Shown one piece after another: positions 27,363 to 36,792 of a stretch of 64,000 nt of DNA. A program made the translations under genes and the position numbers. This DNA is from Sphaerisporangium rubeum (GTDB lineage: Bacteria > Actinomycetota > Actinomycetes > Streptosporangiales > Streptosporangiaceae). The notes under the pieces were generated by a model, which did not search any database, was not told the origin of the DNA, and saw nothing but the letters and a program-made list of their open reading frames with translations. The first letter of the stretch is position 1. Every line of letters starts with the position of its first letter. The stretch covers positions 3,526,501 through 3,590,500 of the forward strand of contig NZ_JACHIU010000001.1 in NCBI RefSeq assembly GCF_014207705.1, given 5' to 3'.

Positions 27363-27877
27363 TGACCGTGGATCGTGGCACCTATGTCGAGCACCGGGGA
27401 CGGCCCGCGGTGCGGTTCCGGCGGACGTACCCGCATCCGGTGGAGAAGGTGTGGAAGGCCGTCGCCACCGGGGAGGGGCTCGCGCACTGGTTTCCTTCCA
27501 CGGTGCGGCTGGAGCCGCACGCGGGTGGCAAGATCACCTTCGCGGACGACCCGAACACCGAGGGGACGACCGGCGAGGTGCTGGTGTTCGACCCGCCGCA
27601 CCGGCTGGCGTTCACCTGGTCGGGGGACGAGATGATCTTCGAGCTGGAGGAGACCCCCGGGGGCTGCCGCCTCACCATGATCAACGTCCTGGAGGCCCGG
27701 GACACGGCGGCACGCAACGCCGCGGGATGGACGGTCTGCCTGGCAGAGCTGGACAAGGTCCTGGCGGGAGAGGTGGCCGCCGGGCCGCACGCCGCGACGG
27801 CGTTGCCGTGGCGACCGGTCTACGAGCAGTACGTCGCCTCCGGCATGCCGTCCGGAGCGCCGATCCCGGGGGAGTAG
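27362..27877 (+). CDS. SRPBCC (AHSA1-type) ligand-binding protein
   Basis: 171 residues of START/Bet v1-like fold. The AHSA1 pattern is clear: RTYPHPVEKVWKAVATGEGLAHWFP, then EVLVFDPPHRLAFTWSGDE and a C-terminal amphipathic helix (AGWTVCLAELDKVLAG). Such proteins bind hydrophobic ligands; none is known here. It is coupled to the ArsR gene, which probably senses or controls the same ligand. Confidence 0.88.
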   Translation: MTVDRGTYVEHRGRPAVRFRRTYPHPVEKVWKAVATGEGLAHWFPSTVRLEPHAGGKITFADDPNTEGTTGEVLVFDPPHRLAFTWSGDEMIFELEETPGGCRLTMINVLEARDTAARNAAGWTVCLAELDKVLAGEVAAGPHAATALPWRPVYEQYVASGMPSGAPIPGE

Positions 27878-27916
27878 CCGCCGGGGACCACCGCGCCGGG
27901 CCGCCGGCGGAAGCGG

Positions 27917-28918
27917 TCACACCCCCGGGCCGGAGAGACGGCGCTCGCCGGTCGTGGTGATGACGAAGACCTGCCAGTTGTAGTACGCGTAGAAGTTGCG
28001 CGGGTCCCGCTCGATCTGGCGCGCGTGCAGCGAGACCGCGTCGACGTACGCCTGCGACGGGTTGTAGGCGTGCAGCGCGCGGCGGCGGTTGGACGGCGCG
28101 CCGGAGGCGTGCAGGTAGTTGGCGGCACCCATGACGGCGTCGCGGACGTCGCGGACGTCGCCGCCGAGGCCGTAGGCGCGCCAGGTGGCCGGCATGAACT
28201 GCATGGGGCCCTGCGCGCCGGCGTGGCTGTTGGAGCGGACGCGGCCGAACTTCGTCTCCACGAACATCACGGCGGCGAGCAGCTCCCACTCGACGCCGAA
28301 GCGGCGCTCGGCCCGCTTGAAGTGACCGAGCAGGACGTCGGCGGGCTGCGGGGACCGGACGTCGAAGGTCGCCTTGCCTTTGAGGGGGACGGCCAGCGCG
28401 AGCAGCTCACGGATGGCCCTGGTGTTGTCCCTCGCCTCGGCGGCGAGCGCCTTCGGCAGCTTGGCGAACGCGCGGTCGGCGAGGTCGCGGTGCCGCGCGG
28501 CGTACCGGTAGATGCGCTGCTGGTACAGGGCCTGCGACTCCACCGGCTCGGGGGGACGTCCCTTCGCGGCGCCGCCGTCCCGGGTCCAGGCGTCCACGGC
28601 CTCGCGCAGCGCGAGGGTGGTGCTGTGCAGCGCCTCGGCCAGCCGCACCGGGTCACGCGGCACCGGTTCGTCCGGCGCCGGCAGCCCGGCGGCCCGCGAC
28701 GGCGACGGGCTCGCCTGCGTCACGCCGTCCGCCGGTGCCGGCGAGGACGCGGACGCCGGCGCCGCAGGAGGGCCGGTGCGTGCCGCGGGATCCGCGCACC
28801 CGCCGGCCCCGATCACCGCCGCGACGACCAGCGCCGCCAGTCCCGCACGCCGTGCGCGGCCGTGCCCTCCGGGGTCGCCGGTGACATCGGACGCCTTGGT
28901 CTCGGTCGGTGGCTCCAT
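27917..28918 (-). CDS. lytic murein transglycosylase lipoprotein (MltB-like)
   Basis: 333 residues. The N-terminus has a basic stretch, a hydrophobic segment and a lipobox, VIGAGGC, so it is probably anchored on the outer face of the membrane. The catalytic domain (about 190-320) has the acid Glu in MFVETKFGRVRSNSHAGAQG, then PMQFMPATWRAYG and AANYLHASG. The enzyme would cleave peptidoglycan to 1,6-anhydro-muropeptides. ATG 28918 gives a rather long n-region; a later start is possible. Confidence 0.85.
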   Translation of the reverse strand: MEPPTETKASDVTGDPGGHGRARRAGLAALVVAAVIGAGGCADPAARTGPPAAPASASSPAPADGVTQASPSPSRAAGLPAPDEPVPRDPVRLAEALHSTTLALREAVDAWTRDGGAAKGRPPEPVESQALYQQRIYRYAARHRDLADRAFAKLPKALAAEARDNTRAIRELLALAVPLKGKATFDVRSPQPADVLLGHFKRAERRFGVEWELLAAVMFVETKFGRVRSNSHAGAQGPMQFMPATWRAYGLGGDVRDVRDAVMGAANYLHASGAPSNRRRALHAYNPSQAYVDAVSLHARQIERDPRNFYAYYNWQVFVITTTGERRLSGPGV

Positions 28919-29000
28919 GCGAGCCAACCTACAAGGCCCGCGCGCGAGGCCCGCGCCGAGACGCTCCCGGCGCGGGCCCGTGTACGTGCTTGCGCGTCGG

Positions 29001-30389
29001 TCAGAACCCGGCGGTGATGCGGGTGAAGTCCCAGTTGTTCTGCGAGACGCCGCTGCAGGTCTCGGTGACGCCGCCACCGGGGCAGGGACGGTCGCGGTTG
29101 ACCGACCAGAACGCCAGGCGGGTCAGGCCGCGGGCCTTGGCCCAGTCGCGGATCTGCGTCCATGTGGCGGTGCTGGTGGTCTCCATCTGGTCGGACAGGC
29201 CGTTCATGCCGGAGATCCCCATGCGCGCGTACGCCTGCGCGTCGGTCCAGCCGAAGGCGTTCTTGAGCGCGTTCTTCAGGCCCTCACTGGCGTTGACCGT
29301 GGCCTGGTACATGTTGGCGCCGCCACCGAAGTTGAACGGCATGATCGTGTAGTTGTCGATCGGCACGCCGAGCGCACGCGACTGGTTGATGAGCCGCACC
29401 CCCGCCGCGTCGGGGCCGCTCGCGGTGGTGCCGAACGTCACCGCGATCTTGACGTTCGGGTTGTTCTGCTTGACGATCTTCAGGCCGTTCAGGATGCGGT
29501 CCTGCACGGTGTAGTTGGTGAACTCGTCGGAGTTCTCGATGTCGAAGTCCACCACCGCGGGCCCGACGGCGTTGATGACCTGCTGCACCGCGCCGGCGTA
29601 CGCCTGCGGGGTCGAGCAGTTGGGGCCGAGCTTGTTGCCGGACCAGCCACCGAACGACACCTGCACGCTGCCACCCGCGGACTTGATCGACGAGATGGTC
29701 TGCGCGTCCACGCCGCCGCTCAGCGCGCGCTGGCCGTCCCACAGCGGGGTGCAGCCGCCACCGGACAGGATGAACGCCATGGTGAAGGACCGCACGCCGG
29801 TGGCGCTCATCACCGAGGTGGCGCTCGGCGGGCTTCCCCAGCCCATGTACAGGTAGGGGGCCCCGGCCATCTTGCCGCCGGCCGGCGGCGGCGTGGTGCC
29901 GGTCGGCAGCGTCCAGCGCTGGTTGGCGCCGGCGAAGCAGTCCCAGATCTGCAGCGGTGTGCCGTCGGCCGAGCTCGGCCCGGTGGCGTCGAGGCACTTG
30001 CCGAGCGCGCGCAGCGTGCCGTCGCTCTGCGCGGTCCAGACCTGCGCGGCGGTGCCGTTGCAGTCGTAGAGCTGCACCTTGGTGCCGTTGGCGCTGCTCG
30101 CCGCCGCGACGTCCAGGCACTTGCCGAGCGCGCGGACGGTGCCGTCGGAGCCGGTGGTCCAGGACTGCGCGGCGGTGCCGTTGCAGGTGTACAGCTGCAC
30201 CTGCGTGCCGTTGGCGCTGCTTGCGGCGGCGACATCGACGCATTTGCCGCCGTATCCGGTGATCTGCCCGGTGGCGGCGTAGGCGGGGGTGAGGCCGGTG
30301 ACGGCGAGCACCAGCGCGCCGGCGACCCCGCCGGCGAGCGTCAGGAGACGGCGGGTGCGGGGGAGCGCGGGGTGGCGTGAAGCGGTCAT
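29001..30389 (-). CDS. secreted GH18-type chitinase with ricin-B lectin domain
   Basis: 462 residues. A signal peptide (about 1-39) ends in PAYAATGQ. A ricin-type beta-trefoil (about 40-165) has three repeats, each with a QxW motif (QSWT, QVWT, QRWT). The GH18-like barrel follows (about 175-462), with SFGG in strand 3 and VVDFDIEN, the DxDxE core whose Glu is the acid catalyst. Related actinomycete proteins are called chitinases; the exact polymer is inferred. An AGGAAACTTTCCT palindrome lies about 115 bp upstream. Confidence 0.88.
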   Translation of the reverse strand: MTASRHPALPRTRRLLTLAGGVAGALVLAVTGLTPAYAATGQITGYGGKCVDVAAASSANGTQVQLYTCNGTAAQSWTTGSDGTVRALGKCLDVAAASSANGTKVQLYDCNGTAAQVWTAQSDGTLRALGKCLDATGPSSADGTPLQIWDCFAGANQRWTLPTGTTPPPAGGKMAGAPYLYMGWGSPPSATSVMSATGVRSFTMAFILSGGGCTPLWDGQRALSGGVDAQTISSIKSAGGSVQVSFGGWSGNKLGPNCSTPQAYAGAVQQVINAVGPAVVDFDIENSDEFTNYTVQDRILNGLKIVKQNNPNVKIAVTFGTTASGPDAAGVRLINQSRALGVPIDNYTIMPFNFGGGANMYQATVNASEGLKNALKNAFGWTDAQAYARMGISGMNGLSDQMETTSTATWTQIRDWAKARGLTRLAFWSVNRDRPCPGGGVTETCSGVSQNNWDFTRITAGF

Positions 30390-30726
30390 GGGGGGTGTCG
30401 CTTTCTCGCGAGAGGCTGCGGTGCTTCGTTCAGGAAGGAGAGGGAGAGGAACCGGCCTCCTCACCGCCGGACGGCCGGTCGCGCAGTACCCGCCGGTCCG
30501 ACTCATAGGAAAGTTTCCTTTTTATTTATGTCCTGAATTTAACGTCGCCGGGACACCGGCGGTCAAGGGATCGGTGGGTGCCGATTCGACGTCGCGCCAC
30601 CCTGCCGCGCGGCGGCGGAAACGGCGGCGCGCACGGGGGTTCCGCCGTCCGGACCCGCGCGTGCCTCCCCGTCTGTGATCTACTGTGCCTGACGGACCGA
30701 AGCCGCATAGCTGGAGATGTCTCCCC
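30390..30726. other. 337-bp divergent control region, chitinase / DUF574
   Basis: It contains an AT-rich stretch (30505-30542) with the 13-bp palindrome on the chitinase side, and TACTGT (30681-30686) as a possible -10 for the DUF574 gene. No gene is seen in it. Confidence 0.5.
30507..30519. promoter_or_regulatory. operator-like palindrome upstream of the chitinase gene
   Basis: AGGAAAGTTTCCT is a perfect 13-bp palindrome of six-base arms. On the minus strand TATGAG, a possible -10, follows immediately. It lies 118 bp before the ATG of the chitinase. The regulator is not identifiable in this window. Confidence 0.45.
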
Positions 30727-31533
30727 GTGACCGACGACGCCTCGACCACCCCGCCACCCAAGATCGACACCACCGTGCCCCACTCGGCCCGGATCTGGAA
30801 CTACTGGCTCGGCGGCAAGGACAACTACCCGGTCGACCGCGAGGCGGGGGACGCGTTCCGCGAGACCTTCCCCGGCATCGAGGACCTCGCCAAGGCCTCC
30901 CGCCACTTCCTCGCCAGAGCCGTGCGCTACCTCGCCGGCGAGGCCGGGGTGCGGCAGTTCCTCGACATCGGCACCGGCCTGCCGACCGTCGACAACACCC
31001 ACGAGGTCGCGCAGCGGGTCGACCCGAGCTGCCGCATCGTGTACGTCGACAACGACCCTCTGGTGCTCGTGCATGCCAACGCGCTGCTCACCAGCACCCC
31101 CGAAGGCGTCACCACCTACATCGAGGCCGACCTGCGCGACCCGGAGACCATCTTCGCCAAAGCACGGCAGGTCCTGAACTTCGACGAGCCGATCGCGCTG
31201 ACCCTGATGCAGATGACCGGCCACATCCCGAGCACCGAGGAGGCCTACGGCATCGTGCGGTCGCTGATGGCCGAACTGCCGAGCGGCAGCTACCTGGCGT
31301 TCAACGACAGCGCCGACACCAACCCGCAGAACCTCGAGGCCACCGGCCAGTACAACGACAGCGGCGCCGAGCCGTACCACCTGCGCAGCCCCGCCGAGCT
31401 GGCCGGTTTCTTCGACGGCCTGGAACTGGTGGAACCCGGCGTGGTGTCCATCTCACACTGGCGGCCCGAGCCGAGCCCCTTCGGCCCGCCTCCCGAGGTG
31501 GACGCGCTCGGCGGTGTGGCCCGCAAGCCCTGA
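30727..31533 (+). CDS. DUF574 (SAM-dependent) methyltransferase family protein
   Basis: 268 residues of a family abundant in filamentous actinomycetes. Diagnostic blocks are PHSARIWNYWLGGKDNYPVDRE near the N-terminus and FLDIGTGLPTVDNTHEVAQ with the glycine-rich SAM loop. YVDNDPLVLVHANAL and QYNDSGAEPYHLRS follow. Most members have no known substrate. GTG 30727 follows GGAG by nine bases. A short CCTGACA/TGTCAGG hairpin (31529-31553) overlaps its stop. Confidence 0.9.
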   Translation: MTDDASTTPPPKIDTTVPHSARIWNYWLGGKDNYPVDREAGDAFRETFPGIEDLAKASRHFLARAVRYLAGEAGVRQFLDIGTGLPTVDNTHEVAQRVDPSCRIVYVDNDPLVLVHANALLTSTPEGVTTYIEADLRDPETIFAKARQVLNFDEPIALTLMQMTGHIPSTEEAYGIVRSLMAELPSGSYLAFNDSADTNPQNLEATGQYNDSGAEPYHLRSPAELAGFFDGLELVEPGVVSISHWRPEPSPFGPPPEVDALGGVARKP

Positions 31534-31628
31534 CATCTCATAGTGGTGTCAGGACGCGTTCCGCCCTTCACGGGAGCGGACCGCACGGCTAGCTTCACCG
31601 GTCAGTGACCTACTGCGAAGGAGAGCCG

Positions 31629-33182
31629 ATGCGCCGTACGACGCGCCGGTGGCCTGTGATGGCCGCCGCGACGGTCGCCCTAGTCCTTCCCCTGATCGGA
31701 CCGGCCTCGCCGGCCGCGGCGGACCCCGACCCCGCCGCGCTGGCGAAGGCGATCACCGCGCCGGGGGTGAAGCAGCACCTGCGCGAGCTCCAGCGCATCG
31801 CCGACGCCAACGGCGGCACACGCGCCTCCGGCACACCCGGCTTCGACGCCTCGGCCACCTACGTGGCCGGCAAGCTGCGCAAGGCCGGCTACAAGGTGAC
31901 GGTGCAGCCGTTCGAGTTCCCCTACTTCGAGGAACTGGCCGAGCCGGTGCTGGAGCGGGTGTCCCCGAGCCCGCGGGTCTTCGTCCCCACGCCGCTGTCC
32001 GGCACGCCGATCGGCGAGTTCGACACGATGACGCAGTCCGGCTCCGGTGACGTCACGGCCCCGCTGCGCGCCGTCGACCTGACGCTGCCGCCGTCCCCCA
32101 CACCGGGCTCCTCCACCTCCGGCTGCGAGGCGGCCGACTTCGCCGGGTTCCCGGCCGGCGCCATCGCGCTGATGCAGCGCGGCACGTGCGACTTCGTCGT
32201 CAAGGCGCGCAACGCCGCCGCGGCCGGCGCCGTCGGCGCGATCATCTTCAACGAGGGCCAGCCGGGCCGTACCGCCACGCTGCAGGGCACGCTCGGTGAA
32301 CCCGTCACCATCCCCGTGGTCGGCACCAGCTTCGCCGCCGGTGAGAACCTCGCCGCAGTGGCGGGCTCGGTGGTCCACCTGAAGACCCAGACGATCAGCC
32401 AGATCCGCACGACGTACAACGTCATCGCCGACTCCAAGTGGGGTGACGGCAACAAGATCGTGCAGTTCGGCGCGCACCTGGACAGCGTGCTCGCCGGGCC
32501 CGGCATCAACGACAACGGCTCCGGCTCCGCGGGGATCCTCGAGGTCGCGCTGAAGGTCGGCGCGCTGCCGACCCGCAACAAGCTGCGGTTCTCCTTCTGG
32601 GGTGCCGAGGAGCTCAACCTGCTCGGCTCCGAGCACTACGTCGACACGCTGTCGCCGGCCGAGCTCGGCAAGATCAAGGTGTACCTCAACTTCGACATGA
32701 TCGCCTCGCCGAACTACGCGTTGCAGATCTACGACGGCGACGACTCCGACGCCGTCGGCGCCGGCCCCGGTCCCGAGGGTTCCGCCGAGATCGAGAAGCT
32801 CTTCGAGAAGTACTTCGACGTCCTGCGCCAGCCCCACATCGGCACCGACTTCACCGGCCGCTCCGACTACGGCCCGTTCATCGCCGTCGGCATCCCCTCA
32901 GGTGGCCTGTTCACCGGCGCCGAGGTGCTCAAGACCCCCGAGCAGGCGGCCCTGTTCGGCGGCACCGCCGGCCAGCCGTACGACGGCTGCTACCACCAGT
33001 CCTGCGACACCATCAACAACATCAGTGACAAGGCCCTGGCCCTGAACACCGGCGCCATCGCCACCGCCGCCGTGGTCTACGCCTACAGCCGTGACCTCCC
33101 CGGCCCCGACACCCGTCCCGCCCCCGCCGCGCTGCGCACCCTGCACACCTCCGGCGCCGACCACCACGACCCGACCCGCTGA
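31629..33182 (+). CDS. secreted M28 family aminopeptidase
   Basis: 517 residues. A signal peptide (about 1-32, ending ASPAAADP) leads into an M28 zinc peptidase interrupted by a protease-associated (PA) domain at about 120-255. The two-zinc ligands are visible: His and Asp in GAHLDSVLAGPGINDNGSG, Glu-Glu in WGAEELNLLG, Asp in NFDMIAS and His in YHQSCDT. It would remove N-terminal residues from extracellular peptides. GAAGGAG (31617-31623) lies five bases before the ATG. A strong terminator follows. Confidence 0.93.
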   Translation: MRRTTRRWPVMAAATVALVLPLIGPASPAAADPDPAALAKAITAPGVKQHLRELQRIADANGGTRASGTPGFDASATYVAGKLRKAGYKVTVQPFEFPYFEELAEPVLERVSPSPRVFVPTPLSGTPIGEFDTMTQSGSGDVTAPLRAVDLTLPPSPTPGSSTSGCEAADFAGFPAGAIALMQRGTCDFVVKARNAAAAGAVGAIIFNEGQPGRTATLQGTLGEPVTIPVVGTSFAAGENLAAVAGSVVHLKTQTISQIRTTYNVIADSKWGDGNKIVQFGAHLDSVLAGPGINDNGSGSAGILEVALKVGALPTRNKLRFSFWGAEELNLLGSEHYVDTLSPAELGKIKVYLNFDMIASPNYALQIYDGDDSDAVGAGPGPEGSAEIEKLFEKYFDVLRQPHIGTDFTGRSDYGPFIAVGIPSGGLFTGAEVLKTPEQAALFGGTAGQPYDGCYHQSCDTINNISDKALALNTGAIATAAVVYAYSRDLPGPDTRPAPAALRTLHTSGADHHDPTR

Positions 33183-33195
33183 CACCTCGTCCCAC

Positions 33196-33225
33196 GGCGG
33201 CCACGGACCACGGTCCGTGGCCGCC
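33196..33225 (+). terminator. terminator after the M28 peptidase
   Basis: GGCGGCCACGGACC (33196-33209) pairs with GGTCCGTGGCCGCC (33212-33225) as a near-continuous 13-14 bp stem, 14 bp after the stop codon. Confidence 0.75.
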
Positions 33226-33327
33226 TCGGCGTTTCCCCGGCGGCGCGGATTCTCCGCCGCGCCGGTGTCCGGAAGGCCGCCACCTGTCCGTCATACAGAA
33301 TGAGTACGGCGACACAGGAGAACGACG

Positions 33328-33663
33328 ATGAAATACATGATGTTCGTGTGCAGCGACACCGAGCCCGACACCGACACGGCGCAGCTGCCTGATATCGAGG
33401 CGTGGGTCACGCGCAACGACGAGGCGGGCCGCCGCCTGGACGGCAGCGTCCTCGCGCCGACGACCGCGTCCACGACGGTCCGGGTCCGCGACGGCCGGCT
33501 GCTGGTCTCGGACGGCCCGTTCACCGAGAGCAAGGAAGTGATCCTCGGGTTCGACCTGCTGGAGTGCGCCGACCTGGACGAGGCGATCGAGGTGGCCCGC
33601 AGCCACCCGATGGCGCGCATGGGACGTATAGAACTGCGTCCCCTCGCCGAGCTCGACGACTGA
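33328..33663 (+). CDS. YCII/DGPF domain protein
   Basis: 111 residues beginning MKYMMFVCSDT, with the family signature SDGPFTESKEVILGF and a C-terminal SHPMARMGRIELRPL. YCII proteins have a dimeric ferredoxin-like fold with a conserved His/Asp pair. Where coupled to ECF42 sigma factors, as here, they are thought to act in signal transmission. The sigma gene starts three bases after its stop. Confidence 0.9.
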   Translation: MKYMMFVCSDTEPDTDTAQLPDIEAWVTRNDEAGRRLDGSVLAPTTASTTVRVRDGRLLVSDGPFTESKEVILGFDLLECADLDEAIEVARSHPMARMGRIELRPLAELDD

Positions 33664-33666
33664 CGC

Positions 33667-34968
33667 TTGACGGCCGACGGGGTGACCCCTCCGCTCGCCG
33701 CCGCGACGGCCCGCGCCGTCGCGGCGGCGAGCGTGGAGGCCTGCCCCCGCATCGTCGCCACGCTGATCCGCGTCACCGGCGACTGGACGCTGGCCGAGGA
33801 CTGCGCGCAGGAGGCACTGGCGGTCGCGCTGCGCCGCTGGCCGCGGGAAGGAATACCGGCCAACCCCGGTGGCTGGCTGATGACGGTGGCCCGCAACCGC
33901 GCCGTCGACACACTGCGCCGTGCCTCGGTCGAACGCCGCAAACTCGCCGACCTGGCGGCCCTCACCGACGCCGGTCCGGCACCGCAGGAGGGAGAGGTCG
34001 TGGACGACCGGCTGCGGCTCGTCTTCACCTGCTGTCACCCCGCGCTCGCCATGGAGGCACGGGTCGCGCTGACGCTGCGCACCATCTGCGGTGTGCCGAC
34101 CGCCGACATCGCGCGCGCGTTCCTCGTCACCGAGTCCACCATGACCCGCCGCCTGACCCGCGCCAAGACGAAGATCGCCACCGCCGGCATCCCGTACCGC
34201 GTGCCGTCCGGCCCGGCGCTCACCGAACGCCTCCCCGGCGTGCTCGCCGTGCTGTACCTGCTGTTCACCCACGGCTACAACGGCGCGCCGGCGTTCGCCG
34301 ACGAGGCCATCCGCATGGCCCGCCTCCTGAGGCGCCTCATGCCAGGCGAGAGCGAGGTGGCGGCCCTGCTGGCGCTGTTCCTGTTCCAGCACTCCAGGCG
34401 CGACACCCGCCGTGACGCCGCCGGCGACCTCGTCCCCCTGGACAAACAGGACCGGGCCCGCTTCGACCACGCCGCCGTCACCGAAGCCGTCGCCGTCCTC
34501 GCCGAGACCAGGGACGACGGCCCGTACGCGCTGCAGGCCCGCATCGCCGCCTGTCACGCCACCGCGCCGTCCGCCGGGGCCACCGACTGGCAGGCGATAG
34601 CCCGCTGGTACGACCTGCTCGCCGCGACCTGCCCCACCCCGGTGGTCGAACTGAACCGCGCCGTGGCCCACGGCTACGCGCACGGCCCCGACGCCGGCCT
34701 CACCGTACTGGCGACGGCCCGCGCCGGCGGCGCACTCGACGCCTACCCCCTGGCCCTCGCCGTGGAAGCCGACCTGACCGCACGCCGCGGCGACCACACC
34801 CACGCCACCACCCTCTTCCACCAGGCCGCCGCCGCCACCCACTCCGACGCGGAACGCCGCGCACTCCTGGCCCGCGCCGCCGACCCGCTCGCCTCACCGC
34901 CTGGACCGCGGCCTTCCTGGCCGGGGCCCTCAGGCCGAACCGCGGAGACCCGAGGTGATTATCGTTGA
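33667..34968 (+). CDS. ECF42-type RNA polymerase sigma factor
   Basis: 433 residues. Sigma region 2 (about 25-95) includes LAEDCAQEALAVALRRWP and NPGGWLMTVARNRAVDTLRR. Region 4 (about 120-180) has GVPTADIARAFLVTESTMTRRL. A long C-terminal extension (about 190-420) of helical repeats resembles TPR/SNOAL-like regions seen in ECF42, where it regulates activity without an anti-sigma factor. The start is TTG 33667; a GTG at 33682 is also possible. No anti-sigma gene is present, and the YCII gene takes the usual partner position. Confidence 0.9.
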   Translation: MTADGVTPPLAAATARAVAAASVEACPRIVATLIRVTGDWTLAEDCAQEALAVALRRWPREGIPANPGGWLMTVARNRAVDTLRRASVERRKLADLAALTDAGPAPQEGEVVDDRLRLVFTCCHPALAMEARVALTLRTICGVPTADIARAFLVTESTMTRRLTRAKTKIATAGIPYRVPSGPALTERLPGVLAVLYLLFTHGYNGAPAFADEAIRMARLLRRLMPGESEVAALLALFLFQHSRRDTRRDAAGDLVPLDKQDRARFDHAAVTEAVAVLAETRDDGPYALQARIAACHATAPSAGATDWQAIARWYDLLAATCPTPVVELNRAVAHGYAHGPDAGLTVLATARAGGALDAYPLALAVEADLTARRGDHTHATTLFHQAAAATHSDAERRALLARAADPLASPPGPRPSWPGPSGRTAETRGDYR

Positions 34969-35003
34969 TACCGGTTACCACCGGATCGCACGTGGGGGAC
35001 AGG

Positions 35004-35768
35004 TTGCGCACGACACCAGCAGGCGACTTCGACTACGAACGCCACGGCCAGGGCTACGCCGTCCAGCGGCGCACCGACCCCCGCATCGCCGCCTTGGTAC
35101 AGCAGGCCCTGGGCGACGCCACGACCGTGCTCAACGTAGGAGCCGGCGCCGGTTCCTACGAACCCGAGGACCGTTACGTCGTCGCGGTCGAACCGTCCCC
35201 CGCGATGCGCGCGCAACGACCCCCCACCCGTGTCCCCGCCGTGGACGCCACCGCGGAGAGACTCCCCTTCGACAAGGGCACCTTCGACGCCGCCATGGCC
35301 ACCATCACCGTCCACCAGTGGTCCGACACCGAACAGGGCCTACGGGAACTCCGCAGAGTCTCCCGAGGCCCCGTCGTCATCCTCACCTTCGACGGCGACG
35401 CACTCGACCTGTTCTGGCTGGCCGAGTACGCCCCCGAACTGATCGCCGTGGAGAGCCGCCGCTACCCTAAGATCGACCACATCGCATCCCTGATCGGCCG
35501 AACCACCGAGGTCACGACAGTCCCCATCCCCCTGGACTGCGTAGACGGCTTCACCGAGGCCTACTACGGCCGCCCCGAACGCCTCCTCGACCCCGCCGTC
35601 CGCCGCTCCCAGTCCGCCTGGGGCTTCGTCGACCCCACCGAACACGACCAGTCCGTCACCCGCCTGCACGACGACCTCGCCAACGGAACCTGGGACACCA
35701 ACCACGGCCACCTCCGCACCCAGCCCGAATTTCTCGGCTCCCTCCGCCTCCTCGTCGGCCACCCCTGA
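35004..35768 (+). CDS. class I SAM-dependent methyltransferase
   Basis: 254 residues: NVGAGAGSYEP as the SAM loop, then AVEPSPAMRAQRP, AERLPFDKGTFDAAMATITVHQW and VVILTFDG, the UbiE/type-11 order. TTG 35004 is preceded by GGGGGAC five bases away; in-frame GTG 34992 and TTG 34965 have no ribosome site. It lies 35 bp after the sigma gene and may belong to that operon. The substrate is unknown. Confidence 0.82.
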   Translation: MRTTPAGDFDYERHGQGYAVQRRTDPRIAALVQQALGDATTVLNVGAGAGSYEPEDRYVVAVEPSPAMRAQRPPTRVPAVDATAERLPFDKGTFDAAMATITVHQWSDTEQGLRELRRVSRGPVVILTFDGDALDLFWLAEYAPELIAVESRRYPKIDHIASLIGRTTEVTTVPIPLDCVDGFTEAYYGRPERLLDPAVRRSQSAWGFVDPTEHDQSVTRLHDDLANGTWDTNHGHLRTQPEFLGSLRLLVGHP

Positions 35769-35784
35769 CCCCACCGTCCACGCA

Positions 35785-36792
35785 CTAGGCGCGGCGCCTG
35801 CTCACCGAGGTCAGCAAGGTCAACGCCACGGCCGTGAGGCCTCCGAGCCCCAGCAGCCCGAAGTACTGGTCCTCGGCTCCGGCCCGGTTGTTGGCCAGCC
35901 GGTCGGCAGGCGCGACGTTGACCGGACTCGTGTCGGGAACCCAGGCCGGCGCGAACTGCAGCAGAACCTCGGCGGCCGTGAAGATGACCAGCGCCGCGAA
36001 CACGGCCGCGCACAGACCGGCCATCACCCCCTGAGCCACGCCGCCACCGCTGTTGGCCGCGATCAGCAGCGCGGCCGCTCCCGAGGTGACGACGGTCGCC
36101 ACAGCCCAGGAGACGCCGGTCGCCAGCGGCGGCCGGAGAAGCGCGGCAACCATGTACTCGGCCGCCGCACCGGCACCGCAAACCCCGCCGATGGCCAGAG
36201 CCCGGCCGGTCGCAGGCGACCACCGCGCCGTCACGACGGCGAACGCCACCGCGTACAGCACCAACACCGCCGTACAGACCGGCACCCCGATCTCCGCCTT
36301 CTCCGCCACCCCCGCCGAGGCCCCCGCGAACCCATGCACGACCAGCCCCGCCGCCCCACCGACCACCACGAACCCACCCCAACGCACACTCCCCGCCACC
36401 CACCCCCCGCGAACCGGCCCGAGCACCCCACGCCGCCCCGCGAGCCATGACAACACCACCAAGACCGTGACCATCCCCACAACCCCGGCCCGCATCGGCG
36501 CGTACTCAAGTTCCCGCGTCCCCACGACCACGGCGACCACCGGCACCAGATGCCCTCCCGCGACCAGCATCCACCGAGGCTCCAGCACCACCCCCCGCAG
36601 GCAACTCACCGCGAACCACCACCGAGCCGTCCCGCCATCGATGTGCGCGAGCTCACCCCGCATGGCGTCCCCCCACCCACCCCGCCATCCCGGCATCAAC
36701 CACACCGCGAACCCCAGCACCCACCCCGCCACATCCACCCCGCGCCTTCCCCTCGCGTCGTCACCTCGACGACCCCCGGAAGCGCTCACCAC
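35785..36792 (-). CDS. polytopic membrane protein paired with PadR regulator
   Basis: 335 residues. A short N-terminal cytoplasmic part (WLMPGWRGGWGDAMRGELAHID), like that in membrane proteins following PadR genes, is followed by about eight hydrophobic helices. The GTG start overlaps the stop of the PadR gene, so translation is coupled. No transporter motif is visible; the protein may be the target regulated by PadR. Confidence 0.75.
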   Translation of the reverse strand: MVSASGGRRGDDARGRRGVDVAGWVLGFAVWLMPGWRGGWGDAMRGELAHIDGGTARWWFAVSCLRGVVLEPRWMLVAGGHLVPVVAVVVGTRELEYAPMRAGVVGMVTVLVVLSWLAGRRGVLGPVRGGWVAGSVRWGGFVVVGGAAGLVVHGFAGASAGVAEKAEIGVPVCTAVLVLYAVAFAVVTARWSPATGRALAIGGVCGAGAAAEYMVAALLRPPLATGVSWAVATVVTSGAAALLIAANSGGGVAQGVMAGLCAAVFAALVIFTAAEVLLQFAPAWVPDTSPVNVAPADRLANNRAGAEDQYFGLLGLGGLTAVALTLLTSVSRRRA

